The position numbers were made by a program, and so were the translations under genes. A stretch of 64,000 bases of DNA from Bradyrhizobium ontarionense (lineage in GTDB: Bacteria > Pseudomonadota > Alphaproteobacteria > Rhizobiales > Xanthobacteraceae). This document shows, piece after piece, positions 19,397 to 28,124 of the stretch. The stretch is taken from assembly GCF_021088345.1 (NCBI RefSeq), contig NZ_CP088156.1:3844001-3908000 (forward strand), in the 5' to 3' direction. The first letter of the stretch is position 1, and the number at the start of each line of letters is the position of its first letter. The notes beneath the pieces were generated by a model, which saw nothing but the letters and a program-made list of their open reading frames with translations, was not told the DNA's origin and did no database searches.

Positions 19397-19795
19397 ATGG
19401 ACCTCTCGACCGAGGAATTATTGGGCCTATCAGAGCCGGCCCTGATCGCCGCCTATGCCGATGCCCGCCGGCGTTTCGTGCAACAGAAATTCGCGCGCGA
19501 CACGCAGCGCGCACGGCTGGAATGGATGCGGGCCAAGGCGTTCGTCAACAGCTCCGGCAACGTGACCGAGCGCAACATGGCTGTCACGCTTTCCGATGAG
19601 CTCGCGCGCAAGGGCCAGGAAGTGCGCGAGCTGACGCGGGAATTGGACCTCGCCAAGGCCGAGGTCGACGTGATCGACATGGTGATCCGGCTGCGCGGCG
19701 CGCATGGGCTCTCGTCTCGACCATTGTCCACCGGACACGCCGATGAGCCCGGCGAGGGTCTCGCCGAGCCGGATGCGGACCAGGATCTGAGCTGA
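19397..19795 (+). CDS. Small coiled-coil protein, function unknown
   Basis: About 132 residues from ATG 19397, which has GGAGGA ten bases upstream; the frame opens at GTG 19319 but the extra 26 residues look like leader. The sequence is highly charged and helical: FVQQKFARDTQRARLEWMRA and KGQEVRELTRELDLAKAEVD give heptad-like spacing suggesting a coiled coil or a small DNA/protein-binding helical bundle. No membrane segment, signal peptide or catalytic motif is visible, and I do not recognise a family. The C-terminus is acidic (EPDADQDLS). It converges on the aldehyde dehydrogenase with a shared hairpin between them. Confidence 0.6.
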   Translation: MDLSTEELLGLSEPALIAAYADARRRFVQQKFARDTQRARLEWMRAKAFVNSSGNVTERNMAVTLSDELARKGQEVRELTRELDLAKAEVDVIDMVIRLRGAHGLSSRPLSTGHADEPGEGLAEPDADQDLS

Positions 19796-19799
19796 CGCT

Positions 19800-19834
19800 C
19801 AAGCCGGCCGGAGCGCTCATGTCCGACCGGCTTG
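19800..19834. terminator. Hairpin between convergent genes (possible bidirectional terminator)
   Basis: A 13-bp stem with one mismatch (CAAGCCGGCCGGA / TCCGACCGGCTTG) and a 9-nt loop sits between the stop codons at 19795 (+) and 19854 (-). There is no T run on either side, so termination may be weak or Rho-assisted. Confidence 0.45.
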
Positions 19835-19853
19835 GCGCTCGGCTATCAGCCTT

Positions 19854-21371
19854 TTAGAAGAAGCCGAGCTTCTTCGGGCTGTAGCTGACCAGCATGTTCT
19901 TGGTCTGCTGATAGTGGTCGAGCATCACCTTGTGGGTCTCGCGTCCCACGCCCGACTGCTTGTAGCCGCCGAACGCCGCATGCGCGGGATAGGCGTGGTA
20001 GCAGTTGGTCCAGACGCGCCCGGCCTGGATATGGCGGCCGAAGCGGTAGCAGGTGTTGGCGTCGCGGCTCCACACGCCGGCGCCAAGGCCGTAGAGCGTG
20101 TCGTTGGCGATCGACAGCGCCTCGTCCTCGGTCTTGAATGTCGTGACCGAGACGACGGGTCCGAAGATCTCCTCCTGGAACACGCGCATCTTGTTGTGCC
20201 CCTTGAACACCGTCGGCTTGACGTAGTAGCCGCCGGCGAGATCGCCGCCGAGCACATTGCGCTCGCCGCCGATCAGGAGCTGCGCGCCCTCGTTCTTGCC
20301 GATGTCGATGTAGGACAGGATCTTGGACATCTGCTCGGCGGAGGCCTGCGCACCGATCATGGTCGCCGGATCGAGCGGGCTGCCCTGCACGATCGCACCA
20401 ACGCGCTTCAGCGCACGCTCCATGAATCGCTCATAGATCGATTCGTGAATGAGCGCGCGGCTCGGGCAGGTGCAGACCTCGCCCTGGTTGAGCGCGAACA
20501 TCACGAAGCCCTCGATCGCCTTGTCGAGGAAGTCGTCATCCTCCGCGCAGACGTCCTTGAAGAAGATGTTCGGCGACTTGCCGCCAAGCTCGAGCGTGAC
20601 CGGGATCAGGTTCTGCGAGGCATATTGCATGATCAGCCGCCCCGTCGAGGTCTCACCGGTGAAGGCGATCTTGGCGATGCGGTTGGACGACGCCAGCGGC
20701 TTGCCGGCCTCCAGGCCGAAGCCGTTGACGACGTTGAGCACGCCGGCAGGCAGGAGATCGCCGATCAGCTCCATCCAGACCATGATCGAGGCCGGCGTCT
20801 GCTCGGCCGGTTTCATCACGACGCAGTTGCCGGCGGCGATCGCCGGCGCGAGCTTCCACGCCGCCATCAGGATCGGGAAGTTCCAGGGGATGATCTGGCC
20901 GACGACGCCGAGCGGCTCGTGGAAATGATAGGCGATGGTGTCGTGGTCGATCTCTGCGATCGAGCCTTCCTGGGCGCGGATCACGCCGGCAAAATAGCGG
21001 AAGTGATCGATGGCAAGCGGGATGTCGGCCGCGGTGGTCTCGCGGATCGGCTTGCCATTGTCCCAGGTCTCGGCGAGCGCGAGCGTGCCGAGATTGGCCT
21101 CCATGCGGTCTGCGATCCGGTTGAGGACCATCGCGCGCTCAGTGACGCTGGTGCGCGCCCAGCCGTCCTTGGCGGCATGCGCGGCGTCGAGCGCGGCCTC
21201 GATGTCGGACGCATCGGAGCGCGCGATCTCGCACACCGGCTGGCCGGTGATCGGCGAGATGTTGTCGAAGTATTTGCCGGCGTTGGGGGCCTTCCAGGCG
21301 CCGCCGATGAAGTTGTCGTAACGCGCAGCGAAAGGCGGCTTGAGCGCCGCATTGACGTCAACCTTGGTCAT
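19854..21371 (-). CDS. NAD-dependent aldehyde dehydrogenase (ExaC/AldA-like)
   Basis: About 505 residues from ATG 21371, preceded by GGGAGAG. It carries the standard ALDH elements: [13 protein letters not shown] N-terminal region ([14 protein letters not shown]), [20 protein letters not shown], the catalytic Glu segment [13 protein letters not shown], the catalytic Cys segment [14 protein letters not shown], and [14 protein letters not shown]. The [10 protein letters not shown] and GEVCTCPSR wording is that of acetaldehyde/ethanol-oxidising ExaC-type enzymes, which convert acetaldehyde and similar aldehydes to acids in the cytoplasm. It lies just downstream of a GAF-Fis regulator gene on the same strand, and a TGTCGCA inverted repeat sits 99 bp upstream of its start, so it is probably inducible by that regulator. 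Confidence 0.92.
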   Translation of the reverse strand: MTKVDVNAALKPPFAARYDNFIGGAWKAPNAGKYFDNISPITGQPVCEIARSDASDIEAALDAAHAAKDGWARTSVTERAMVLNRIADRMEANLGTLALAETWDNGKPIRETTAADIPLAIDHFRYFAGVIRAQEGSIAEIDHDTIAYHFHEPLGVVGQIIPWNFPILMAAWKLAPAIAAGNCVVMKPAEQTPASIMVWMELIGDLLPAGVLNVVNGFGLEAGKPLASSNRIAKIAFTGETSTGRLIMQYASQNLIPVTLELGGKSPNIFFKDVCAEDDDFLDKAIEGFVMFALNQGEVCTCPSRALIHESIYERFMERALKRVGAIVQGSPLDPATMIGAQASAEQMSKILSYIDIGKNEGAQLLIGGERNVLGGDLAGGYYVKPTVFKGHNKMRVFQEEIFGPVVSVTTFKTEDEALSIANDTLYGLGAGVWSRDANTCYRFGRHIQAGRVWTNCYHAYPAHAAFGGYKQSGVGRETHKVMLDHYQQTKNMLVSYSPKKLGFF

Positions 21372-21469
21372 TGTTCTCTCCCATTCACGCCGATGCACAC
21401 GGCGTTGGGGAGAGGCTCGATCAAACGGCGTTCGGAGACCAGAGGCCGGGACGACCGCATCCGCGGAAG

Positions 21470-21487
21470 TGTCGCAGTTCTGCGACA
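21470..21487. promoter_or_regulatory. Inverted repeat TGTCGCA-N4-TGCGACA, candidate operator of the aldehyde dehydrogenase gene
   Basis: Perfect 7-bp arms separated by GTTC, 99 bp upstream of the aldehyde dehydrogenase start and 32 bp after the stop of the regulator gene. The same arms with a 4-bp spacer occur upstream of the regulator at 22700-22717. AcoR-type activators bind palindromic sites, and the co-occurrence with an AcoR-like gene makes these the likely binding sites. Confidence 0.65.
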
Positions 21488-21518
21488 GGTTGGCACCCGA
21501 TCGGCGATCGCAGGGGCA

Positions 21519-22532
21519 TCACCGCTCGAACCCGAGCCGCTTCATCTTCCGGTGCAGGGTCGCGCGCGACAGGTCGAGCTCCTTCGCGGCCTTGGAGACG
21601 TTGCCGCCGGCACGCGCCAGCGCGCGCTTCAGCACGGCGCGCTCGGCCGCGTCGATGTCATCGCCCTCAGCGCGCGTTCCCTTGATGAGATCGCCGGCGG
21701 GAACGGGACGCACCAGCGTGGACAGACCGAGCGTGCGGCGCGCCGAGCGCGTCGCACCGATGACCAGGTCGTTGCGATCGACCGCGAGCAGTGAGTTGAC
21801 CTCGCGCTCGCTGTCCGGCGTGAGCACGATGCGCGCATCGGGAAAGGCCTGACGGAAATTCTCCGCCTCAATCATACGCGCGGCATCCGCCACCGTGGTC
21901 GCGATCAGACGGCCGAAGCCTTCGGTGAGATCGGTGCGGCAGGAGGACACGTCCAGCGCGGCCCTGAGCTGGCCATGTTCGTCGAAGATCGGCGCCGTTG
22001 TGCAGAACAGCCGGGCGTTGCGGGCGAGGTAATGCTGATCACGGTCGATCGTGAGCGGCCGCTTCTCGACCAGGCAGGTGCCGATCGCGTTGGTGCCCTC
22101 GTGCCGCTCGCTCCACACTGCGCCGGTCCACAGCCCCCAGGATTCGAACGTGGCGTCGTCGCCGCGCGCGCCGCGGCGCTCGACCACGGTGCCATCGGCA
22201 TCGGCGAGCAGCACGGAGCAGCCGACGCCGCCGACGGCCAGGAACAGCCGCTCGAGGCTCGCCTGCGCGATCACGAGCAGCCGCCCGAGCCGGGCGCGCG
22301 CGTCCGCGATTTCGGCCGCCGTCAGGCGGGCTGGCAGCTTCGGCGTGGCGGGATCGAGCGCATGGAGATGGCCGGAGCGGCGCCATGATGCCGCCAGCGC
22401 CGAGACCGCCGGCGTGCCTTTGTCTGCTTTGCTGTCAGCGCTGGTCGCAGGCCTGTCGTCAGACTTCGCATCGCCCTTGGCCAGGATGTCCAGGATGCGA
22501 TCTGAATGGGCATTCCCGGGCGAACGCCCCAT
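21519..22532 (-). CDS. AcoR-like transcription regulator: GAF plus Fis-type HTH, lacking the sigma-54 AAA+ domain
   Basis: About 337 residues from ATG 22532, which has a strong GGAGGAGGGAG. The N-terminus (SALAASWRRSGHLHALDP) resembles the sensor entry of AcoR/AcxR proteins; the GAF-like core contains LFLAVGGVGCSVLLADADGT, SERHEGTNAIGTCLVEKRPL and TAPIFDEHGQLRAALDVSSC. The C-terminus is a Fis-type helix-turn-helix: RALARAGGNVSKAAKELDLS then RATLHRKMKRLGF. The GAFTGA-containing AAA+ ATPase that such regulators normally have between these parts is absent, so it cannot activate sigma-54 promoters by itself and probably works on sigma-70 promoters. It likely controls the aldehyde dehydrogenase downstream, and itself, through the paired inverted repeats. 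Confidence 0.85.
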   Translation of the reverse strand: MGRSPGNAHSDRILDILAKGDAKSDDRPATSADSKADKGTPAVSALAASWRRSGHLHALDPATPKLPARLTAAEIADARARLGRLLVIAQASLERLFLAVGGVGCSVLLADADGTVVERRGARGDDATFESWGLWTGAVWSERHEGTNAIGTCLVEKRPLTIDRDQHYLARNARLFCTTAPIFDEHGQLRAALDVSSCRTDLTEGFGRLIATTVADAARMIEAENFRQAFPDARIVLTPDSEREVNSLLAVDRNDLVIGATRSARRTLGLSTLVRPVPAGDLIKGTRAEGDDIDAAERAVLKRALARAGGNVSKAAKELDLSRATLHRKMKRLGFER

Positions 22533-22862
22533 CTCCCTCCTCCCGGCTTTCCTACCGCGGTTTGCGCAGCTTATTACCAGACTAGCGCAACTACAGCACC
22601 GCAGTTTGACCGGCGTCAAGGAACGCGGATCGGGAACGTCCCTCCCCCCCCCCGGTGACGGCAATCGCACCGGCACCAATGCCCCGGATGACTACGGGAT
22701 GTCGCAACGCTGCGACACTCTCTCGCCCGAACGGGACCGAGGGCCCCCGAACGAAACCAGTTCGTCAAACCGCGTTAATCCCAATTCCGGATGGTTCCCG
22801 CATGCGCTTCGCACGGACGAGCTTCATTGGCGGTCTCGCGCTGGCGACCATGAGAGGAAAAC
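22533..22862. other. Intergenic region between the GAF-Fis regulator and the chemoreceptor
   Basis: A 330-bp divergent promoter region. It holds the 22700-22717 inverted repeat and a run of C residues near 22645. No ORF of convincing character is seen. Confidence 0.6.
22700..22717. promoter_or_regulatory. Inverted repeat TGTCGCA-N4-TGCGACA, candidate operator upstream of the regulator / chemoreceptor
   Basis: Perfect 7-bp arms separated by ACGC, 168 bp upstream of the GAF-Fis regulator start and 146 bp upstream of the divergent chemoreceptor start. It matches the site in front of the aldehyde dehydrogenase in arms and spacing, suggesting autoregulation of the regulator and possibly co-regulation of the chemoreceptor. 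Confidence 0.62.
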
Positions 22863-25052
22863 ATGCGCCTATCCTTTGCGGCAATACGCTCCATCCAGAC
22901 CAAGATTGCCCTAATTGCGGGCGTCTGCCTCGCGCTCACCTGCGTCATCCTGATCGGCTACAGCCTGTTCTCGACGCAGGGCATGAACCAGTACGTCAAT
23001 CACGAAGTGATGCAGCTGGTCGATCGGCAGACCAAGGAGAGCCTGATGAACCGGGCCTCCGCCGAGGCCAACGTCATCAAGGCCGAGCTGGAGGTGGGAT
23101 TTGATGCGGCGCGGACGATGGCGCAGTCGTTTGCGGTGTTGGCGGATGACAAGAACGGCACCCCCGTGAGCGCACGCCGCGCGCAACTCAACGGCGTTCT
23201 GCGGCGCGTCCTGGAGCTCAATCCGGCCTTCAACGGCACCTACTCGGCATGGGAGTCCGATGCGCTGGACGGCAACGACACTGCTTTCAAGGCGCGCAAG
23301 GAGGTCGGATCGGATCATACCGGCCGCTTCCTGCCCTATTGGACCCGAAGCGCCAGCGGCGCGATTGCCGTTCAACCGCTCGTCGAGTACGACAGCAGTG
23401 AACGTCACCAGAATGGCCTGGTAAAGGGCGCCTGGTACATCAATCCGAGCGCCACCGGAAAGGAGAACATTCTCGGACCCCTGCCCTATATCGTCCAGGG
23501 CAAGCCGGTGTTCCTGGCCACGATGTCGGTGCCCGTCATGATCGACGGCAAATTCCGCGGCCTCGCCGGCGCCGACTACAACCTCGAATTCGTCCAGAAC
23601 CTGGCGGTCAAGATCAATACGTCCCTGTTCGACGGCAAGGGCAAGGTCGTGATCCTCAACGACACCGGCCTGGTGGTCGCCGACAGCGCCAATCAGGCCG
23701 TCATCGGCAAGTCCGCCTCGGAAGCCGATGCGCGCTGGACCGACAGCGCCGCCATCGTCCGCGCGGGCAAGGGCACCGTTCTCGACGAGCCCACCAATCC
23801 CAACGTCGACATCTACGCGCCGATCAAGTTCGGTCTCACCGACACGCCATGGTCGGTCGTGATCTCGATCCCGCGCGATGTCGTCCTGGCCTCGGCAAGG
23901 CAGCTCGACGCCTCCCTGAGCGGCCGCTCGACCGCCAACACGTTCTGGCAGCTTGGTGTAGGCACTGTGATCACCGCGCTCGCGATCTTCCTCATCTGGG
24001 CGGCGGCGCGGAGCATTGCGCGTCCGATCCGGGACTGCGCCATATTCGCCAACGGCATCGCCAAAGGTGACTTCAATCAGACCCTGACCATTGATCAGGC
24101 CGACGAGGTGGGAGCACTCGCCACCTCCCTGAAAGCCATGCAGGGGGATCTGAAGCAGAGCATCGCGCAGCGGGCCGAGGATCAGGCCGCCGCAGACGCG
24201 CAACGACGCCGCGCGATGAACGAAATGGCGGATCAGTTCGAGGCGTCGGTAGGCGGCATCGTCGAAACGGTGTCCACAGCATCGAACACGCTGGAGACGT
24301 CGGCGGGAACGCTGACCGCAACCGCGGAGCAGGCCCAGGGGCTTGCCACAACGGTCGCCGTGGCATCGGAGCAGGCGTCGACCAACGTGCAGTCGGTCGC
24401 CTCGGCGACCGAGGAGATGGCGTCCTCGGTGACCGAGATCAGCCGTCAGGTGCAGCAATCCGCGCGCATGGCCAACGAGGCAGTCACTCAGGCGCGGACC
24501 ACGACCGGGCGGGTCGGCGAGCTTTCGAAGGCGGCGGCGCGGATCGGCGACGTGGTCGAGCTCATCAACACGATCGCCGGCCAGACCAATCTGCTCGCCC
24601 TCAACGCAACCATCGAGGCGGCGCGGGCGGGCGATGCCGGACGCGGCTTCGCGGTGGTCGCCACCGAGGTCAAGGCGCTCGCCGAGCAGACGGCGAAAGC
24701 GACGGGAGACATCGGCCAGCAGATCGCCGGCATCCAGACAGCCACCCAGGAGTCGGTGGGCGCGATCCGGGAGATCAGCGAGACAATCGAACGCCTGTCG
24801 GAGATTTCGGCCACGATCGCCGCCGCCGTCGAGGAACAGGGGGCGGCAACGCAGGAGATCTCGCGCAACGTCCAGCAGGCGGCCCAGGGCACCCAGCAGG
24901 TCTCGTCGAACATCACCGACGTGCAGCGTGGTGCAACCGACACCGGGACGGCCTCCTCCGAGGTGCTTTCGGCTGCGAGATTGCTGTCGCGGGACAGTGG
25001 CCGCCTCAGGGATGAAGTCAGCAAATTCCTGACGTCGGTGCGGGCGAGCTGA
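22863..25052 (+). CDS. Methyl-accepting chemotaxis protein with dCache sensor
   Basis: A 729-residue transducer. Transmembrane helix 1 is at about residues 14-37 (IALIAGVCLALTCVILIGYS), a large periplasmic dCache_1 region spans about 40-355 (NGTYSAWESDALDG and TRSASGAIAVQPLVEYD are typical), and helix 2 is at about 361-384. A HAMP domain (PIRDCAIFANGIAKGDFNQT) leads to the cytoplasmic hairpin, with the conserved tip VVELINTIAGQTNLLALNAT followed by EAARAGDAGRGFAVVATEVK. It should signal to CheW/CheA; the ligand is unknown, but dCache sensors of this type often bind amino acids or organic acids. There is no CheR/CheB pentapeptide tether at the C-terminus. Start ATG 22863 follows GAGAGGA. Confidence 0.93.
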   Translation: MRLSFAAIRSIQTKIALIAGVCLALTCVILIGYSLFSTQGMNQYVNHEVMQLVDRQTKESLMNRASAEANVIKAELEVGFDAARTMAQSFAVLADDKNGTPVSARRAQLNGVLRRVLELNPAFNGTYSAWESDALDGNDTAFKARKEVGSDHTGRFLPYWTRSASGAIAVQPLVEYDSSERHQNGLVKGAWYINPSATGKENILGPLPYIVQGKPVFLATMSVPVMIDGKFRGLAGADYNLEFVQNLAVKINTSLFDGKGKVVILNDTGLVVADSANQAVIGKSASEADARWTDSAAIVRAGKGTVLDEPTNPNVDIYAPIKFGLTDTPWSVVISIPRDVVLASARQLDASLSGRSTANTFWQLGVGTVITALAIFLIWAAARSIARPIRDCAIFANGIAKGDFNQTLTIDQADEVGALATSLKAMQGDLKQSIAQRAEDQAAADAQRRRAMNEMADQFEASVGGIVETVSTASNTLETSAGTLTATAEQAQGLATTVAVASEQASTNVQSVASATEEMASSVTEISRQVQQSARMANEAVTQARTTTGRVGELSKAAARIGDVVELINTIAGQTNLLALNATIEAARAGDAGRGFAVVATEVKALAEQTAKATGDIGQQIAGIQTATQESVGAIREISETIERLSEISATIAAAVEEQGAATQEISRNVQQAAQGTQQVSSNITDVQRGATDTGTASSEVLSAARLLSRDSGRLRDEVSKFLTSVRAS

Positions 25053-25112
25053 GAGGCAATCACGGCAATCGGATAATTGACCGGATACCGCGCGACAGCC
25101 GGCCAAACGAAA

Positions 25113-25141
25113 AAGGCCGCCTGGATCGACCAGGCGGCCTT
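25113..25141. terminator. Bidirectional rho-independent terminator
   Basis: A perfect 12-bp stem (AAGGCCGCCTGG / CCAGGCGGCCTT) with a 5-nt loop lies between the convergent chemoreceptor and outer-membrane protein genes. The A run before the stem gives a T run on the minus strand, so it works best for the outer-membrane protein transcript. Confidence 0.85.
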
Positions 25142-25178
25142 GTTGTCCTGCATGACGTGAGCGGGCAGCGCCGCGTTC

Positions 25179-26852
25179 TCAGCGGCCCCCGCGCGAGAGC
25201 ATTTCGAACCGGTAGTTGACGCCGACCAGAGCGGTATGGATCTGGGTCTTCTGGCTGACGACGTTCGGTCCTCCGGTCACCGCCGCCGCGCCCGGCACCG
25301 TGCCCGTCACCGTGCCGAAATCGGCGTAGTCGTATTCGGCGAAGGCCGACCAGTTGCGCGCGAACATCCATTCGAGGCCGGCGCCGACCGTCCATCCGCT
25401 GCGGTTGAAGGCCGCCGAGGCAGATTGACCGGTAGCGTTGTTGACGATGGAGACGCTGGTACGCGTCCACGCCGCACCACCCCTCACATAGGCCAGGATC
25501 TCCGGAGTCACGAGATAGCCGGCCCGCAACGTCGCGGTATAGAGGTTCCGCGTCGTCGCATTCAGCGTGAGCTGCGGTCCCACGTTGCTGGACGCGTTGA
25601 TGACGCCGAGATCGGCCATCGCCTGGATACCCAGGACGAAGCGGTCCATCTGGGTGTCGCAGCCGATCTGCAGGCCGCCGATCACGTCGCTGCCATTGCT
25701 GGAGGCCGTCGTCGGCGTCTGCAGCAGCACGGTGGTGGGCAGCGGCGACACGGCGCCGCCGGTGACGGGCGGGGTCTGCTGCGGCGGCTGTCCTCCGCCA
25801 TTATTGCCCTGGACCGGCGGCGGATTCTGCTGCCCGCCGCCATTGTTGGGCGGCGGCGGATTCTTCGGCGGCCAACCGGGCTTGACCGGCTTCCACGCGT
25901 ATCCGTCGTGGTCATGCTTGCCGTCGTGCTTCTGCCAATCGTCCTTTTGCCAGTTGTCCTTGTCGTGCTTCTCGTACGCGGTCTGCTTCTGCCAGTCGTA
26001 GCCGCCCGGCTTGTCCTTGTCGTCGGAGGGCCGCTTCTCGGGCCAGCCGGTGGCGGCATGTTTGTCGTGCGCGTCCTTCTGATCGGGCTGCAGCCAGGCG
26101 TAGCTGTCATACCCGCCCTTCGACGGCTGCTTCGCCCAGCCGTAGCCGCCCTGCCTGCCGTCATCGTCGTCCTGCCGCTTGCCGGCCCAGCCGGTGGCGG
26201 CATATTTGCCGTGGTCATCCTTCTGGTCGTGGCGCAACCAGTCGTATCTGTCGGAGTAACCGTTCGAATGCAGTTGCGACCAGCCCTGGCCCGACTTGTC
26301 ATGCGCTTGCTGCTGCCACGGCCAGTCATGATCGCCGTGCTTGTCGTAGCCACCCTTTGAACCGATCTGCGGCCAACGATGATCGTCATCACGATCGTGC
26401 TTCTGGTGGTCGCCGTAGTGCGACCATTTGTGGTCCTTGTCGCCATAATATGGCTTACCCGGATGCCACCAGTCGTGGTCACCGTGATGGCCATAGACAG
26501 GGGGCTTGTACGGCGGCTTCCACCCGCCATTGCCGGGCGGGTTGTTGACGGGCGGCTTCGGGGGCGGAGGGTTCGCAACAACAGGTGGGTTGGCGACGGG
26601 AGGGTTGGCATTGCCGGCCGGCTGTGCCGGAGCGGCATTGGCGCCCTGATTCCACGTCTGCTGCTGGCGTGACCACGCATAGCCGGCGTTGGCTCCGGCG
26701 TGGCAACCGCCCCACCTGTAGGCGACGATATCGGTCGGCGGTGGTGGGCGTAGTGGGGGGAGGGCGAGATCAGTCGCCCAGACCGTTGTCGTACTTCCTG
26801 CGAAAGTAGATAGGCAAAGGCACACGCCAAATACGCGACGCATCGAACTCAC
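25179..26852 (-). CDS. Omp31-like outer-membrane beta-barrel protein with a large His/Asp/Lys/Trp-rich insertion
   Basis: A 557-residue protein. A Sec signal (MRRVFGVCLCLSTFAGSTTT, cleavage likely after VWA) is followed by DLALPPLRPP and YRWGGCHAGANAGYAWS, the first strand of Omp25/31-family barrels common in Rhizobiales. The remaining strands are at the C-terminus (GGLQIGCDTQMDRFVLGIQA, AYVRGGAAWTRT, GWTVGAGLEWMFARNWSAFA, and the final LVGVNYRFEML). Between strand 1 and strand 2, about 320 residues are inserted (roughly 70-385): flanks rich in Pro/Asn/Gly, centre rich in His, Asp, Lys, Trp, Tyr and Gly. Two about 45-residue repeats are visible, each with DQKD then HxKxAATGW and a KR box. The insertion should be surface-exposed and disordered; metal or polyanion binding is a guess from composition. 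Ordinary family members are about 200-260 residues. Confidence 0.85.
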   Translation of the reverse strand: MSSMRRVFGVCLCLSTFAGSTTTVWATDLALPPLRPPPPTDIVAYRWGGCHAGANAGYAWSRQQQTWNQGANAAPAQPAGNANPPVANPPVVANPPPPKPPVNNPPGNGGWKPPYKPPVYGHHGDHDWWHPGKPYYGDKDHKWSHYGDHQKHDRDDDHRWPQIGSKGGYDKHGDHDWPWQQQAHDKSGQGWSQLHSNGYSDRYDWLRHDQKDDHGKYAATGWAGKRQDDDDGRQGGYGWAKQPSKGGYDSYAWLQPDQKDAHDKHAATGWPEKRPSDDKDKPGGYDWQKQTAYEKHDKDNWQKDDWQKHDGKHDHDGYAWKPVKPGWPPKNPPPPNNGGGQQNPPPVQGNNGGGQPPQQTPPVTGGAVSPLPTTVLLQTPTTASSNGSDVIGGLQIGCDTQMDRFVLGIQAMADLGVINASSNVGPQLTLNATTRNLYTATLRAGYLVTPEILAYVRGGAAWTRTSVSIVNNATGQSASAAFNRSGWTVGAGLEWMFARNWSAFAEYDYADFGTVTGTVPGAAAVTGGPNVVSQKTQIHTALVGVNYRFEMLSRGGR

Positions 26853-28124
26853 AACTCCTGAACACGTGCCGCAACAAACGACGGCCGCATCAGGAGGGTC
26901 AGAATGTGTCGCGAAATGATTTGAAAAATGTCAGCCGGATGGAATGCGCGTCGCGACGCCTGCGCGATCGAGATTCAGGATTGAGTGTTGCATCAGGGAT
27001 GCAGTTTTCTGGCGAGAACAAGCAATGCGCCGAACAGCGATCGCTTCATCACCGTCGCCGCGCGCGACGAAAGGCGAGAGAGGAGAGGGAGCGACGTCGC
27101 GCCACGCCACGACCGAAAGCCGCATCAGCTCGCATCGTCGACACGGGCGCTGCTGCTGTCGACGAAGACCTTCATCGACATCGGCCAGCAGCGCTGCGCA
27201 GTCACCCACGGCTCGCCAGCGACGAACAGCCAGTCAAGGCCACCTCTCGTACCGCGTGCATCTCCGACAATACTCGCGCCTTCGATCCGTGGCACCCGAC
27301 CGCCGTTCAGGTAGACGCGCTGCATCGCGCGCATGGAGACCGCCGGCACGGCCACCACGACGTAGTCAGCGCGGCCTCCATTGGCGCGCCCCGGTCATTC
27401 CTGACATCACCCTCGGGGCCTGGCCCTGCCGACGCCGTCGCACACGCGAGGTGCACGTGCGAGCGCTGCAGATCGCTGCTACCAACTCTCCCCGGCCTAA
27501 CAACCGCGCGTTTTGCCGTCATCTTGCTGCACATGTGGCGCCACTGTTCAACCAGCGCGGACGAACCGCGACCAAAACCTGTTCGTATCCGGGCAGGAGC
27601 CAGAGTTGCGCCGTTCTTTGTCGCATTCGAGGTGGGCGCACCCGCGGCCAGACCCCGGCATACTCCGACCACAGATTTCGTAGAGATGCTGTGAGTAGGG
27701 CCGTAACCGGCTGACGAGTGCGGCAACCGGAGTCAAGGTGATGGTGACCTGGAGTTGTCGGGACTGGCGTAGAGGCGAAGGCCCCTCCGCAAGCTGTCGG
27801 CGCTGACGACACAGCAGCATGCATGCTTCTGCGTCGTTCCTTGCCTCCGGCGGCAAGCGAGACGCGGACAGCTTGTTCGACCGTTCGTCCCCCTGGATCG
27901 ATCCGACCTCTACCACGGCCGCGATCGCCGCCTTGCGGCGGATCAGGATCATCATCAACATTCTGCACGACGGTCTGGAGGCACTGGTCAGGCTGCAACC
28001 ACCGGTCGGATGGCGGGCGGCTCACGGCGAGGCGCGGGGCGCGCGCGGCTCTGCCCGAGGACAATGTGTCGCCACTCCTCGCGGCCCCGATGGCGACGGC
28101 AGAACAGCTTCGCCCCGTTGCCGC
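26853..28124. other. 1.27-kb gene-poor region
   Basis: Several overlapping open frames occur on both strands, but all are Arg/Ala/Ser/His-rich and none shows a domain, a good ribosome-binding site or a consistent coding look. The least unlikely are minus-strand frames at 27125-27358 and around 27760-27960 (starting MLMMILIRRKAAIAAVVEVG). I annotate none. It may be a decayed region next to the split TPR gene. Confidence 0.5.

Noticed and set aside
22911..25106. A 731-codon frame antisense to the chemoreceptor
   Set aside because: The plus strand encodes a textbook chemoreceptor; the antisense product is Arg/His-rich without motifs.
26906..27694. A 262-codon plus-strand frame downstream of the Omp-like gene promoter
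   Set aside because: Arg/His/Ala-rich without domains or ribosome-binding site; overlapping frames on both strands look equally plausible.
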